Part shown: positions 27,823-37,702 of the stretch, in pieces
Position numbering within the stretch: position 1 is the first letter of the stretch
Layout: each line of letters starts with the position of its first letter
From: Candidatus Aminicenantota bacterium
Lineage (GTDB): Bacteria > Acidobacteriota > Aminicenantia > JAMOAD01
NCBI GenBank assembly: GCA_027061995.1
Contig: JAMOUT010000101.1
Span: 12,892-76,891, forward strand
DNA length: 64,000 nt
Direction of reading: 5' to 3'
Notes under the pieces: generated by a model
What the model was told of the DNA's origin: nothing
Database searches by the model: none
What the model saw: only the letters and a program-made list of their open reading frames with translations
Translations under genes and position numbers: made by a program

Positions 27823-29202
27823 TTATACATGATAAAAAGCTTTCGCTAATTGCAAAAATATAAAAAACCCGAAGGTATCCGTAAACATTGAAACAAACAT
27901 ATTCGAGGAAAGGGCGGGATCTATACCGCTAACTTTGAAACTCATCGGGATAATCGTCCCCATCAAAAGTCCGTTTATTATATTTATGGATATCCCCAGT
28001 CCGAAAATCAATAATGTTATAGGCTCAATGGGTTTTCCGAGTAATTTATAAGCCAAATCAATAAATATGGCACCGAAAGTTCCCACGATTATCCCTAACA
28101 GTAAGCCGAGGAAAGAATGTTTTATCAATAATCGTTTTCCTATCTTCCAATCAAAATCCGCTATTGAAAGTTCACGAACAACAACTGCATTGGTCTGATT
28201 ACCTGCCACACCTCCGAGTGCGGCTACAAGAGGCATTAGAGCTGCCAAAACTATCACATCTTTTATCACCCCTTCAAACATTGTTATTACTATAGCGGAA
28301 AAAAAGGTAGTTAAAAGAGCAAGAAGAAGCCAAGGCAATCTCTTTTTAAGACTTTCCGGAAGAGGATCCTGAATTCTTTCACCACTTACAACACCCGCCA
28401 TTTTATATATATCTTCAGTTGCTTCTTCATTAATAATATCAAGAACATCATCAACGGTGATAACACCGACAAGGTGAAGCTCATCATCGACAACAGGGAT
28501 GGCAACAAGATTATACCTTGCAACTTTTTTAGCCACCTGTTCTTGATCCGTGTCTGTTTTAACGAAAATAGGATCTTTAAGCATTATATCTTTTAATTTT
28601 GTGGAAGGGGGAAAAAGTAACAATTTTTTCAGAGAAACAACCCCGGTCAATCTGTTATTTTCATCAACAACATACAGATAAAAAGGGATTTCAACATCTG
28701 CTGCAAGCTGAATTGCTGCAACAGCATCCGATATTCTCGTATTTTCTTCCAGAGCATAGAAATCGGTTGACATCATTCTTCCCGCAGTATCTTCTTCATA
28801 CTGCAAAAGTTCTTTCACATCCTCCGATTCCTCTTTACTCATACATTTTATAATTTTCTCTTTTATATCTTCGGGGAAATGGGATAACAGATCAACCGCA
28901 TCATCCGATGAAAATTTATTTAATATCAAAGATATCTCTTTCGGCTCAAGATTTTTCAAAAGTTTTACAGCATCTTCAGTGTCTATTTCACTTAGGACAG
29001 TTGCAAGTTTTTCAATATCTTTTGTTTTTAAAAGGTCAAAAAGTATCTCTTTATTTTCAAAAACAAGCCTGTCAAAAATATATGCTATATCTTCCGCTCT
29101 AAGTTTTGACAAAAAATTCCATAATCTTGTTTTTGCCCCTGTATTTATATATCTTCTCACTGAAGAAACAAGTATATCAAAGTTTTCATTCTTATTTTTC
29201 AT
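27823..29202 (-). CDS. mgtE: Magnesium transporter MgtE
   Basis: The frame opens at a TTG (29229), but the ATG at 29202 better fits the family N-terminus, giving 459 residues. MgtE_N superhelix (about 20-125), two CBS domains (about 130-255) and five membrane helices (about 280-459) are present. GGVAGNQTNAVVVRELS marks the conserved pore region. It is a Mg2+-gated Mg2+ channel in the inner membrane. It is possibly cotranscribed with recO downstream. Confidence 0.93.
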   Translation of the reverse strand: MKNKNENFDILVSSVRRYINTGAKTRLWNFLSKLRAEDIAYIFDRLVFENKEILFDLLKTKDIEKLATVLSEIDTEDAVKLLKNLEPKEISLILNKFSSDDAVDLLSHFPEDIKEKIIKCMSKEESEDVKELLQYEEDTAGRMMSTDFYALEENTRISDAVAAIQLAADVEIPFYLYVVDENNRLTGVVSLKKLLLFPPSTKLKDIMLKDPIFVKTDTDQEQVAKKVARYNLVAIPVVDDELHLVGVITVDDVLDIINEEATEDIYKMAGVVSGERIQDPLPESLKKRLPWLLLALLTTFFSAIVITMFEGVIKDVIVLAALMPLVAALGGVAGNQTNAVVVRELSIADFDWKIGKRLLIKHSFLGLLLGIIVGTFGAIFIDLAYKLLGKPIEPITLLIFGLGISINIINGLLMGTIIPMSFKVSGIDPALSSNMFVSMFTDTFGFFIFLQLAKAFYHV

Positions 29203-29304
29203 CCCTTTTTTTATCACAATTATCAACAAAAGTAAAGATAATATCGACTATATTGCAAAAAATCATCCTTTTAATTGTTTATCTTGAAATATATAGTCCT
29301 ATAA

Positions 29305-31050
29305 TCAGGAATTAAATTTTACATCCCAATTCTTTAATCTGTAATAATCTTTTAAAAGAGAGATATATTCCCCTTTTGTTAAAGAGTTTTTATCGAACGG
29401 ATTTTTAAAAAATATATCAGGAAGCATATCATCATCAGGTTGTTTCATCCCCTCCCTGATATTAAATCTCCTCGCCATATCCGTTATATCGGTAGCAATC
29501 TCTTTTAATCTGTTTTCACTATATTCCATACCCATGGTTATATATAAAATCGTTTTAATCTCATCATAATAAACAATATCTCTGAAAAACCGACAAAGGA
29601 TAAGAGTATCGTATATAGTCAGCCTGTTTTCATACTCAATGAGAAGTTTTGCTTTTCCTTTAATTTCCTCGGGAGAAATTATTCCCGCAAGTTCCGGTTT
29701 GTAAAAAGTGGTTCTAAGATGACATGCACCTCTGTCCGAAACACCGAATGAAAGCCCCATCCCTTTTAATACTCTCGGATCATAACCGGGAGGCTCCAAC
29801 CCTTTTACATGAATCGCTATCTCTTCAAGACCCAATAGTTCGGCAGCTCTTTTAACTCCATGGGATAAAATCTCCCCTACCCCCTTTCTTTTTGCAATCA
29901 GATTTAAAAGTTCGATAATACCGTCCACATCCCCATACTCTATTTTAAAATCTATTTTCCCCCTTTTGTTCGCTTCAACTGCAAAAGAGGTTATGTTTGC
30001 AGCTGTTATCGTATCTATCCCCAATTTATCGCAAACATCATTAATATATGAAATCTCCCTTAAATCATCCACAAGATTCAAACCTCCGAAGCCATTTATT
30101 GTTTCATATTCAGGACCATCAAGAGAAACTCCCTTTCTTCTCCCGTCTTTCACTTTGCTTTTTCTTGTGCATCCTATAAAACAATAACCGCATGATTCAG
30201 CTTTAACGGCAAGGGTGTTTATTAATGCATCACCATTGATTTTATCTGTAAAAGGAACGCTCCCCTTATGCCAATACTCCGTGGGAAAAGCATTAGCGTT
30301 CGTAGTGTATCCGACCGTAATTGATGTTCCGTATTTTCTATATGCCTTAAAACCCGTAACTTGTTTTCCCCTTTTTAAAAGAGCTCTGTTATATTCTTTC
30401 AAAATCTCTTTTGAGAAAATCTCTTTTTCACTGTTTCCGTAAAAAACTATTGCTTTCAGATTCTTGGAACCCATGACAGCTCCTATACCCGTTCTCCCGA
30501 GACTTCTTCCGAAATCATTATTAACATAAGCAAAACTAACAAGATTTTCTCCCGCCACCCCTATTGTTATGGCTGAAGCATTAAATTTATTATATTTCTC
30601 TTCAAGTATTTTTTCCGCCTCAAAAGCATCAAGACCTCTTAAACTTTCATCCTCAATAAATTCAACTTTTTTATCGGTTATTACAAGATATCCGAATTTA
30701 TCCATTTTCCCGTTTATAATAATCGCATCATAACCTGTCCTTGCCAAATTAACAAAAGCTTTCCCCCCCGCATAAGATTCAGCATAAAATCCCGTGAGAG
30801 GTGATTTTGTAAAAGCGGCAAACCGATTTGCACCCCAGATGTTTGTTCCGATAACAGGACCTATTGTAAAGATCAACCTGTTTTCAGGAGACAAAGGATT
30901 AACACCCTTAGGATTCTCTTTTAATAAAAGATATGTCCCCAACCCTTTTCCCCCGATATAGTTTTTATATATCTCTTCATTCGGATATTCCATATAACTC
31001 TTTTTCAGACCGAGTTCTATTTTTATTATTCTTCCGAAGTTGCCTTTCAT
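29305..31050 (-). CDS. Aldehyde:ferredoxin oxidoreductase family tungsten enzyme
   Basis: 581 residues. The N-terminal AOR domain has NYIGGKGLGTYLL and FTIGPVIGTNIWGANRF; the middle holds SYAGGKAFVNLARTGYDAIIINGK. The 4Fe-4S ligands are C287-x2-C290-x3-C294 plus a C-terminal Cys in TLILCRFF. Family members oxidise aldehydes to acids at a tungsten bis-pterin centre and pass electrons to ferredoxin in the cytoplasm. It is 9 bp downstream of the nitrilase gene and is the last gene of the long operon; in that context an aldehyde formed after transamination is a likely substrate (inference). Confidence 0.9.
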   Translation of the reverse strand: MKGNFGRIIKIELGLKKSYMEYPNEEIYKNYIGGKGLGTYLLLKENPKGVNPLSPENRLIFTIGPVIGTNIWGANRFAAFTKSPLTGFYAESYAGGKAFVNLARTGYDAIIINGKMDKFGYLVITDKKVEFIEDESLRGLDAFEAEKILEEKYNKFNASAITIGVAGENLVSFAYVNNDFGRSLGRTGIGAVMGSKNLKAIVFYGNSEKEIFSKEILKEYNRALLKRGKQVTGFKAYRKYGTSITVGYTTNANAFPTEYWHKGSVPFTDKINGDALINTLAVKAESCGYCFIGCTRKSKVKDGRRKGVSLDGPEYETINGFGGLNLVDDLREISYINDVCDKLGIDTITAANITSFAVEANKRGKIDFKIEYGDVDGIIELLNLIAKRKGVGEILSHGVKRAAELLGLEEIAIHVKGLEPPGYDPRVLKGMGLSFGVSDRGACHLRTTFYKPELAGIISPEEIKGKAKLLIEYENRLTIYDTLILCRFFRDIVYYDEIKTILYITMGMEYSENRLKEIATDITDMARRFNIREGMKQPDDDMLPDIFFKNPFDKNSLTKGEYISLLKDYYRLKNWDVKFNS

Positions 31051-31059
31051 TTTATCACC

Positions 31060-31851
31060 TCAATATGTTTGATTTATTATTCGTTTCAGTTTTTCTCTAT
31101 ACTTTAAAAAGTGATTGTAGTTTAAAGTAACACCTTTTAATCCTTTCTCCCTCACCACTTTCACCCGCTCTTTCGAAATAATCTCGGTTAAAATTATTTC
31201 ATCGTTTTCCACCCTCTGCAACTCTTCCCCCTCAGGTCCGTAAATTGCGGATTTTCCAACAAGATAATTATTGACCCCGTTAAAACTCGCAACATAAGCA
31301 TTGTTTAATATTGCATAGGATTTGGCTATATTTAATTCCAACTCTCTGTCAGAGGTTGTGGTATAGTGGGGATAAATTAAAAGTTCCGCTCCTTTTAATA
31401 CCATGGCTCTTGCAATTTCAGGGAAAAAGATATCATAGCAGATACCAATACCTATTTTAATCTTTCCCTCGAAATCAAAAACAAATATATTCTCGCCATG
31501 TTCAATCAATTCAAAAGGTTCCCATGGAAACATCTTATCATAGTTTCCCATAATTTCACCATTTTTATTAATAACATAAAGTCTATTAAATATTTTTCCT
31601 TTTTCTTTTACATACATTGAACCCGGAATCACCCATATTTGATTATCCTTTGCAATATTTTTTAATTCTTCAATATATTTATTATCCAAAACAATAATAT
31701 CCTTTTGAGCACCTTGAATGGCAAGTTCGGGAAAAATGATGAGTTCGGTTTTATAAAGTTTCGAGCTTCTCAACACAATTTCTTTCATTTTTTTCAAATT
31801 TTCTTCATAATTACCCGGCTTTATTCTCATCTGTGCAAAAGCAATTTTCAT
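31060..31851 (-). CDS. Carbon-nitrogen hydrolase (nitrilase superfamily amidase)
   Basis: 263 residues from the ATG at 31851, preferred over an upstream in-frame start at 31899 because AGGAGG lies 6 bp before it and it forms an ATGA overlap with the preceding stop. The catalytic triad is Glu42 (FPELAIQG), Lys106 (NYDKMFPWE) and Cys138 (GICYDIFFPEIAR). It hydrolyses an amide, carbamoyl or nitrile bond; omega-amidase or carbamoylputrescine-amidase-like roles are possible. It sits between the exported GATase1-like protein and the AOR. Confidence 0.88.
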   Translation of the reverse strand: MKIAFAQMRIKPGNYEENLKKMKEIVLRSSKLYKTELIIFPELAIQGAQKDIIVLDNKYIEELKNIAKDNQIWVIPGSMYVKEKGKIFNRLYVINKNGEIMGNYDKMFPWEPFELIEHGENIFVFDFEGKIKIGIGICYDIFFPEIARAMVLKGAELLIYPHYTTTSDRELELNIAKSYAILNNAYVASFNGVNNYLVGKSAIYGPEGEELQRVENDEIILTEIISKERVKVVREKGLKGVTLNYNHFLKYREKLKRIINQTY

Positions 31852-33059
31852 TTTGACCCTCCTAATATTTCCTTGAAAACTGTTTTTAAGAAAATCCACC
31901 CACTCTTTTTTACCGCTTCACCACTTCTCAGAGGAAATTTAGTTTCATCCTTAGAACTTTCTGCTATCATTTCAGGATGAAAACCGAGTAGAACAACTTT
32001 TCCTTTTCCATAATTAAAATCAAATGCAGCCAACCTGTTTTTGGAATAATACGCAATAGGATTAAACTTCCCTTTTACTTTAAAATAGGGTCCTCCCAGA
32101 TAATACATATTTTTAACAATTCCGTTTTTAAATTTAATTTTTGCTATCCCGGCCATAGGCCAATGAGAAATATCGTCCAAAGGGCCTATCGCAGAATCAT
32201 AGAATTTGAGTATCCCTTTGTATTTCACACCTTTCCAAACAATATTTTTCGCTCCGAAATATGCTCCGGCACAGATTCCCAAATAATTTCCCCCGTTTTT
32301 TATAAAATCAATAATGTTTTCAGCTCCTTTTTTACCAATATCCCTTGAGTAATAGCCTGCCCAACCACCCGGAAAATAAATAACCTTTATATTTTTAAAT
32401 ATTTTACCGTTTATTACATCTTTTGCACCCATTGTTTTGTAAGATATTTTCGCCCATTCAAAAAATTCCTGAGACGCTTGTAAATTTTTGTAATAAGCCC
32501 CCGAGTCAATGTATATCCCAACATCAACCTTACCCTTTCTATTAACCGGCACTCTAACTTCTGTCAAAAGTTCGTTTTCAGGAGTATTCCGAGGAATGTT
32601 TAGATAAACCTCGGAATAATTTCCTACGACAGTTAAATTATGCTTATCTATATAATTATTTAAAATACCATAGGCTCTTAAAATATGTTTATAACTACCT
32701 TTATAAATTATATAAGCGACAAGTTCTGATCTCACCCTTTTAAATTTCACAATATCATCTGAGCACGGGGGATAAACACCCGGAAAATATACGGGAATTC
32801 TCGCCTCTGATCTTGAAAATTCCTTCGAGGTAAGTGAATTACTAAGATATACAACTTCACCGTAACCATTGATTTTATAACCAAAATCAATCAAATAATT
32901 ATAAATTATATTGAATTTCCCACTTAAAAGAGAATAATCTCCCCTATGTTTAATATAGGCTACAAACCTCGTATCAGTAAATTTAACTCTAACTTGTGAA
33001 AAAGAGAAAATATGTAAGATTAACAATATATTAAAAACAAACAATATTTTTTTATTCAT
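31848..33059 (-). CDS. Exported protein with two GyrI-like domains and a GATase1-like (BPL_N type) domain
   Basis: 403 residues with a signal peptide (1-21). Residues about 25-91 and 105-172 are two related units with the GyrI/SOUL-type pattern (FVAYIKHRGDY...SEARIPV and LVAYIIYKGSY...TEVRVPV). Residues about 178-395 form a class I glutamine-amidotransferase-like domain: a strand ending in FPGGW, the nucleophile elbow G261-I-C263-A-G, and H361-P-E363, so Cys-His-Glu is complete. It most resembles the BPL_N family. The substrate is unknown. The start overlaps the aminotransferase gene by 8 bp. An exported ligand-binding enzyme acting on a peptide or amide is the best inference. Confidence 0.7.
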   Translation of the reverse strand: MNKKILFVFNILLILHIFSFSQVRVKFTDTRFVAYIKHRGDYSLLSGKFNIIYNYLIDFGYKINGYGEVVYLSNSLTSKEFSRSEARIPVYFPGVYPPCSDDIVKFKRVRSELVAYIIYKGSYKHILRAYGILNNYIDKHNLTVVGNYSEVYLNIPRNTPENELLTEVRVPVNRKGKVDVGIYIDSGAYYKNLQASQEFFEWAKISYKTMGAKDVINGKIFKNIKVIYFPGGWAGYYSRDIGKKGAENIIDFIKNGGNYLGICAGAYFGAKNIVWKGVKYKGILKFYDSAIGPLDDISHWPMAGIAKIKFKNGIVKNMYYLGGPYFKVKGKFNPIAYYSKNRLAAFDFNYGKGKVVLLGFHPEMIAESSKDETKFPLRSGEAVKKSGWIFLKTVFKEILGGSK

Positions 33060-34353
33060 ATTCTTTTTCGACCTCCATGATCAAGCTTACAAGAATATCA
33101 AGAGCTTTGTCAAGATATTTATTACTTATTGTAAGAGGCATAAGAGTTCTTATAACATTACCGTAAACTCCGCAGGATATTAGTAAAAGCCCCTTTTCTC
33201 TTGATTTTGAAATTAATTTTGACACAAATTCCTTGAATGGCTCTTTTGTTCTTTTGTCTTTAACAAATTCAATCCCAATCATAGCCCCTTTTCCTCTTAT
33301 ATCCGCAATATATTTTGATTTTGTTTTTATTTCACTTAATCTTTCAATTACCCTTTCTCCTATTAATTTCGCATTATTCCAAAGTTCATTTTTTTCCATG
33401 AATTTAATTGCCGAAAGTGCGGCGACACAGGAAACAGGATTTCCTCCGAATGTCCCACCAAGCCCCCCTTCCTGAATATTTTCCATTAATTCTTTTTTAC
33501 CTATAACCGCTGAGAGCGGAAGACCTCCTGCAATAGATTTTCCCAAAGTTATCATATCATAATCAAGTCCTGTTTGTTCCCAGTAAAACATCGTTCCCGT
33601 TCTACAAAAACCGCTTTGTATCTCATCAACAATAAGTAAGATTCCATATTTTTTCGTGATTTCCCTTAGTTTTTTTAAATATTCAAGTGGTGCCGCGACA
33701 AAACCGCCTTCACCTATTAAGGGTTCTATTATAACAGCCGCAATTGTTTCAGGATCAAAATACTTTATAAAGTGTTCTTCCAGGATTTTTATATAATAAT
33801 CCGCACACTCCTTTTCACTTTGAAAATCTTTTTCCCCTCTAAAACAATAAGGATAAGGAACTCTATAAACTTCGGGCAAAAACGGTCCGAAACCTTTTTT
33901 ATAAGGATTTACCTTTGATGTCAAAGAAAGTGTTGATATTGTTCTCCCGTGGAATGCATAATCAAAAGTTAAAATTCCCGATCTTTCGGTATAATGTCTT
34001 GCTATTTTCATGGCATTTTCAACAGCTTCTGCTCCGGAGTTTAATAATATTCCCATTTTATCAAATTGTCCGGGGGTGATTTTCACTAATTTTTCCATCA
34101 ATTCAATATAAGGGGTATGCATATATGTATGAAAGCAAGCATGAGTGAATTTATCAACCTGCTCTTTTATCGCTTTTGCAACTTCTTTATTGGCATTCCC
34201 AACATTTAGAACTCCTATTGAGCCTGTAAAATCTATATACTCATTCCCAAGGTTATCATATAATAAAAAATCCTCGGCTCTATCCATAATAATTTTATGC
34301 ACATTATATACAGCCTTTGGAATAATTTCATCTCTTTTTTCCTCCGGTTTCAT
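33052..34353 (-). CDS. Class III PLP-dependent aminotransferase (4-aminobutyrate aminotransferase-like)
   Basis: 433 residues, the full family length. Lys272 in ITLGKSIAGGLPLSAV is the PLP Schiff-base residue. D243 in IVDEIQSGFCRTG binds the pyridine nitrogen, and NSGAEAVENAMKIAR binds phosphate. It transfers the amino group of an omega-amine (GABA, putrescine, ornithine or similar) to 2-oxoglutarate or pyruvate, yielding an aldehyde. An SD (GGAGG) precedes the ATG. The pairing with an AOR in one operon fits aldehyde oxidation. The exact substrate cannot be read. Confidence 0.9.
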   Translation of the reverse strand: MKPEEKRDEIIPKAVYNVHKIIMDRAEDFLLYDNLGNEYIDFTGSIGVLNVGNANKEVAKAIKEQVDKFTHACFHTYMHTPYIELMEKLVKITPGQFDKMGILLNSGAEAVENAMKIARHYTERSGILTFDYAFHGRTISTLSLTSKVNPYKKGFGPFLPEVYRVPYPYCFRGEKDFQSEKECADYYIKILEEHFIKYFDPETIAAVIIEPLIGEGGFVAAPLEYLKKLREITKKYGILLIVDEIQSGFCRTGTMFYWEQTGLDYDMITLGKSIAGGLPLSAVIGKKELMENIQEGGLGGTFGGNPVSCVAALSAIKFMEKNELWNNAKLIGERVIERLSEIKTKSKYIADIRGKGAMIGIEFVKDKRTKEPFKEFVSKLISKSREKGLLLISCGVYGNVIRTLMPLTISNKYLDKALDILVSLIMEVEKEYE

Positions 34354-34404
34354 TTAATCCTCCTAAAATATGTTTTATTTAAAAATCCACGATGATATCG
34401 CCTT

Positions 34405-34438
34405 TAGCAGGAGGGGGATTTATCCCCGCTTCCTGCTA
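34405..34438. promoter_or_regulatory. RNA hairpin between TonB receptor and aminotransferase genes
   Basis: TAGCAGGA...TCCTGCTA arms with an inner GGGGA/TCCCC stem form a strong imperfect hairpin in a 96-bp gap within the operon. No T-run follows on the minus strand, so it is more likely an mRNA-stability or processing element than a complete terminator. Confidence 0.55.
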
Positions 34439-34449
34439 TATGGCTTGCT

Positions 34450-37400
34450 TTAAAATTTAAAATTTAAGGAAAAGTAAACAATTCTTTGTCCGAGAGCTGT
34501 TACTTTTTTCTTCCATCCCGGATGAACATTCAATATTGTTCCGTCAGGATTTATTGTAAGATGTGTTCCATATCTCTGATAAAGAAGCGCACTCCCAAAA
34601 AGATTCATTATATCCATTGAAAAAGTAAATACAGATTTATTCCCGAGTTTAAACTCTTTCAAAAGTTTAATATCCAACTGATTAAAATCAGGGCCTCTAT
34701 GCGTTCCAATCGGTTCCGCCAATACTTCGGGTTTATACCATGTAGGCACATTCGGTAAAGAATTATTTACAACTATCACACTTCTTTGAATCGGAAGTCC
34801 CGACATATATCTGTAATTAAAACTGAAGAATATATTAAACGGGATTTTAAAAGTTCCTTGCAATTTCACAAGAAGAGGTCTGTTAAAAGTGGGATCAGAG
34901 CCTTGACGATTCACCATATAATTGGGATCATCAAAGGCTGTGCTCACGCCATTTGTCTCGTAAAAAGCATTTCCCAAAGTTGCTTCGGCTTTTGAGAGAG
35001 TAACAGAGGCGAGCATCTGCCATCCGTGGGATAAAGCTTTTCTTAATGTAAATTCAAGTCCTTTGTATTTTCTATAAGCTTCTTTTGGATTTGTAACTTT
35101 AAATATTGACGGAGCAAGACTATTCACAAGAAAATATACTTCATATTTTTTATCATCTGATGTCCCTAAAACACCATCCCAACCGGGGTCCACAACACTC
35201 TGTTTTACAAAATCAGAAGATTTCTTACCATAATCCGTATCTTCTATTAGATCACCATCATACCTATCAATATAACTGACGGAAAAAGAAAAATCCTTAA
35301 AAAGTTGTCTTTCAAAAGTTATGATAAATTCCTTAGTGTAAGGTGGTTTTAAATTAGGATCTATTCTGTCTTTCGGATGTTTGTAACCGCCCCATGCCCA
35401 CATAGGTTCATAGTAGTCTGTCGTATCAAACTTATCATTCCAATTTGAATCATACCAGTAAAAGGCAATGTATGGGTAATACATCGGATTAATATCGGAT
35501 GCATACTGAATATTCATATAGGAGTAATATTTTCCGTAAAAACCTTTTAGTGCTGTTTTACCGTCACCAGTAAGATCAATGCTAATACCAAGCCTCGGAG
35601 AAACGGTTTTCCAAGTCATATAATCCTTTACTTCAGGATAACTTCTCGGGGCGAAAAAATCAAGACCATAACCATATGCAGACATCATTGTGCTCATCCA
35701 ATATGAATTCTTTAAAAATGTGTTCCACTCGGGAGAACCGGTTGTTTGTTGAGCTGGTATTCGGGCATTTGAATAATCATATCTCAGACCGAAATTAAAA
35801 TATACCCTACCATTAAACAATGAAAAATCATCCTGGAAATAGGCACTGTATCTGCTGGTTCTGTCTTTTTGAATACTGTTACCGGACTTTGTTCCGATTG
35901 ATCTTGCATAGAACTTACCCGCTCCCCACCACCATATTGAAAACAGATGATTACTTCCGTTTTCGGTAAAATATTCGGCAGGTAGTAAATCACCAATATT
36001 CCCCGGCATCCAAGTATCCCAATCATCTTTTGCAAACTCTATTTCGGCTCCGATTTTTATTTTATGATCTGCACCCAATAAATTACTAATGAATTTTGTG
36101 AGGGATGCCATGGTTTGAAATCTTCCCCTATTATATACCTCATTCATCCAATATCCTTTATAGAATAGACCTTTTGAGATATCATATGCTCTATAGCCTG
36201 TCCCATCTCTCATCAGAAGCGGAAAATATTTATGGATATAGCCTGTCCTAAAATCAAAATTCGTATTTTGATTAATCGCCCAATTTAACTTCAAATAAGC
36301 TGTTATATCTTTTTCATGATCCCAATTCGGGGCCGCTTCAGGAAGATACTTCCATCCTATATAATAAGGACTACCGTTTACAACAACTCCCTGATGAACA
36401 TCCCATCTCGGCTCATATGCATTTATATAGTTGAAAACAGTATCAAGTTTTAGATTTTGAGAAAGATTTGAAGTGAATTTCATAAAGATATTATGCTCTT
36501 TATGTGTAACAGCATCTTTTGATTCAAAGCCGGCCGGAGTATATTTCCATCCGATATATCTATATGATGAAAAAAACCAGAGTTTGTTTTTTACAATCGG
36601 TCCGCCTATATTAAGTGCCATATCATTATTATAATTTGTCTTCAAAGGGGTATATTCAACTTTTTCTTTCTTATAAATATCCATTCCCGGTTTATCAGAC
36701 GCAAGAGAATCAAGGGTAAAATAATAGTTAAGTTCTCCCATCAGATTATTGTTTCCCGACTTAGTAACAACATTAACATAAGAACCGGTTCCCTCTCCCA
36801 CTTCAGCGGGATGTGCCGCTGTTTGAAGCTCTACCTCTTCAATGGCATAATAATTGATATTAGTCGAAAGATATCCGTGCCTCGGATCATTCATCATGAA
36901 ACCGTCAAATGCATACACATTATCTCTTATTGATGAGCCATGAGTTGCAAAAGCTCTCGAATATGTAACATTATCGGTAACAACTCCAGCTGCAGAAGCG
37001 ATGATGTCATATACATCCTTTTTAAGCGGAATCTCCTCTATGAGTTCTTTTGAATATGTTGTTGATCTTTTTGAACTTGAAGCATCAAGTAGAATAGGTT
37101 TCGCTTCCACAACAACATTTTCGGAAACTTTTAACGGAAGTTTGATTTTTAATGTGTAAGTTTTACCCACATTAATTCTTACATTTTTTACTTCAACAGG
37201 GGCAAATCCGGATAATTCCGTTTTCACATTATAAATTCCGGGAGATAATTCAAGAAAAACAAACTCCCCTTTTTCATTTGAAATATAATGTTTTGTTAAG
37301 GTATCTCCATTCACCATAACCATTGCTCCCGGAATCGGCTTGCCGTTTTCATCAACAACCTTTCCTTTTAACACTCCTGTCTGCATCTGAGCATAAATTA

Positions 37401-37461
37401 CAGAGGAGAACAAGAATGCTAAAATTAAAAGGAAAAGAAGCGATTTTTTTTGTTTTTTCAC
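34450..37461 (-). CDS. TonB-dependent receptor with N-terminal carboxypeptidase-regulatory-like domain
   Basis: 1003 residues with a signal peptide (1-24). Residues 27-112 are a CarboxypepD_reg-like beta sandwich (GVLKGKVVDENGKPIPGAMV). Residues about 115-240 form the TonB plug (EEIPLKKDVYDIIASAAGV, then SYVNVVTKSGNN), and the rest is a beta-barrel ending in Phe. It imports a ligand across the outer membrane using proton-motive force. The start codon is GTG with AGGAGG 5 bp upstream, and that SD lies inside the end of the small membrane-protein gene. It is part of the symporter-aminotransferase operon, so the ligand may be the substrate of that pathway. Confidence 0.9.
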   Translation of the reverse strand: MKKQKKSLLFLLILAFLFSSVIYAQMQTGVLKGKVVDENGKPIPGAMVMVNGDTLTKHYISNEKGEFVFLELSPGIYNVKTELSGFAPVEVKNVRINVGKTYTLKIKLPLKVSENVVVEAKPILLDASSSKRSTTYSKELIEEIPLKKDVYDIIASAAGVVTDNVTYSRAFATHGSSIRDNVYAFDGFMMNDPRHGYLSTNINYYAIEEVELQTAAHPAEVGEGTGSYVNVVTKSGNNNLMGELNYYFTLDSLASDKPGMDIYKKEKVEYTPLKTNYNNDMALNIGGPIVKNKLWFFSSYRYIGWKYTPAGFESKDAVTHKEHNIFMKFTSNLSQNLKLDTVFNYINAYEPRWDVHQGVVVNGSPYYIGWKYLPEAAPNWDHEKDITAYLKLNWAINQNTNFDFRTGYIHKYFPLLMRDGTGYRAYDISKGLFYKGYWMNEVYNRGRFQTMASLTKFISNLLGADHKIKIGAEIEFAKDDWDTWMPGNIGDLLPAEYFTENGSNHLFSIWWWGAGKFYARSIGTKSGNSIQKDRTSRYSAYFQDDFSLFNGRVYFNFGLRYDYSNARIPAQQTTGSPEWNTFLKNSYWMSTMMSAYGYGLDFFAPRSYPEVKDYMTWKTVSPRLGISIDLTGDGKTALKGFYGKYYSYMNIQYASDINPMYYPYIAFYWYDSNWNDKFDTTDYYEPMWAWGGYKHPKDRIDPNLKPPYTKEFIITFERQLFKDFSFSVSYIDRYDGDLIEDTDYGKKSSDFVKQSVVDPGWDGVLGTSDDKKYEVYFLVNSLAPSIFKVTNPKEAYRKYKGLEFTLRKALSHGWQMLASVTLSKAEATLGNAFYETNGVSTAFDDPNYMVNRQGSDPTFNRPLLVKLQGTFKIPFNIFFSFNYRYMSGLPIQRSVIVVNNSLPNVPTWYKPEVLAEPIGTHRGPDFNQLDIKLLKEFKLGNKSVFTFSMDIMNLFGSALLYQRYGTHLTINPDGTILNVHPGWKKKVTALGQRIVYFSLNFKF

Positions 37462-37462
37462 T

Positions 37463-37702
37463 TTAACCTCCTTTTTTATTGTGTTCTTTCATTATTTTGA
37501 TAATTTCAATAGTCCCTCCTATAATAGTAGCAAGCCATATAAGTGGAAGGGAATATATCAAAAGATAGATCATTGCCCCAATCATATTTCCTAAGAAGAA
37601 TATATAATAAAGCACAAAAAGGATGAAGATTATTATCCACCCTACTTTTTTTGTTATCTTTAATTCTCCGAAAAACAATCTAATAATTTTCTTTAAACCC
37701 AT
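37463..37702 (-). CDS. Small two-helix membrane protein, unknown
   Basis: 79 residues: an amphipathic basic N-terminus, then two hydrophobic helices (about 20-40 and 44-68) and a Lys-rich tail. It overlaps the symporter gene by 10 bp, and its 3' end holds the SD of the receptor gene, so it is tightly embedded. The position directly after a sodium:solute symporter suggests an accessory subunit, like the small DUF-type partners of other SSS or acetate permeases, but no family is recognised. Confidence 0.7.
   Translation of the reverse strand: MGLKKIIRLFFGELKITKKVGWIIIFILFVLYYIFFLGNMIGAMIYLLIYSLPLIWLATIIGGTIEIIKIMKEHNKKGG

Noticed and set aside
31852-31899. Longer N-terminus for the nitrilase
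   Set aside because: The extra 16 residues lie inside the upstream gene, while the internal ATG has a strong SD and starts with the family's conserved first strand.
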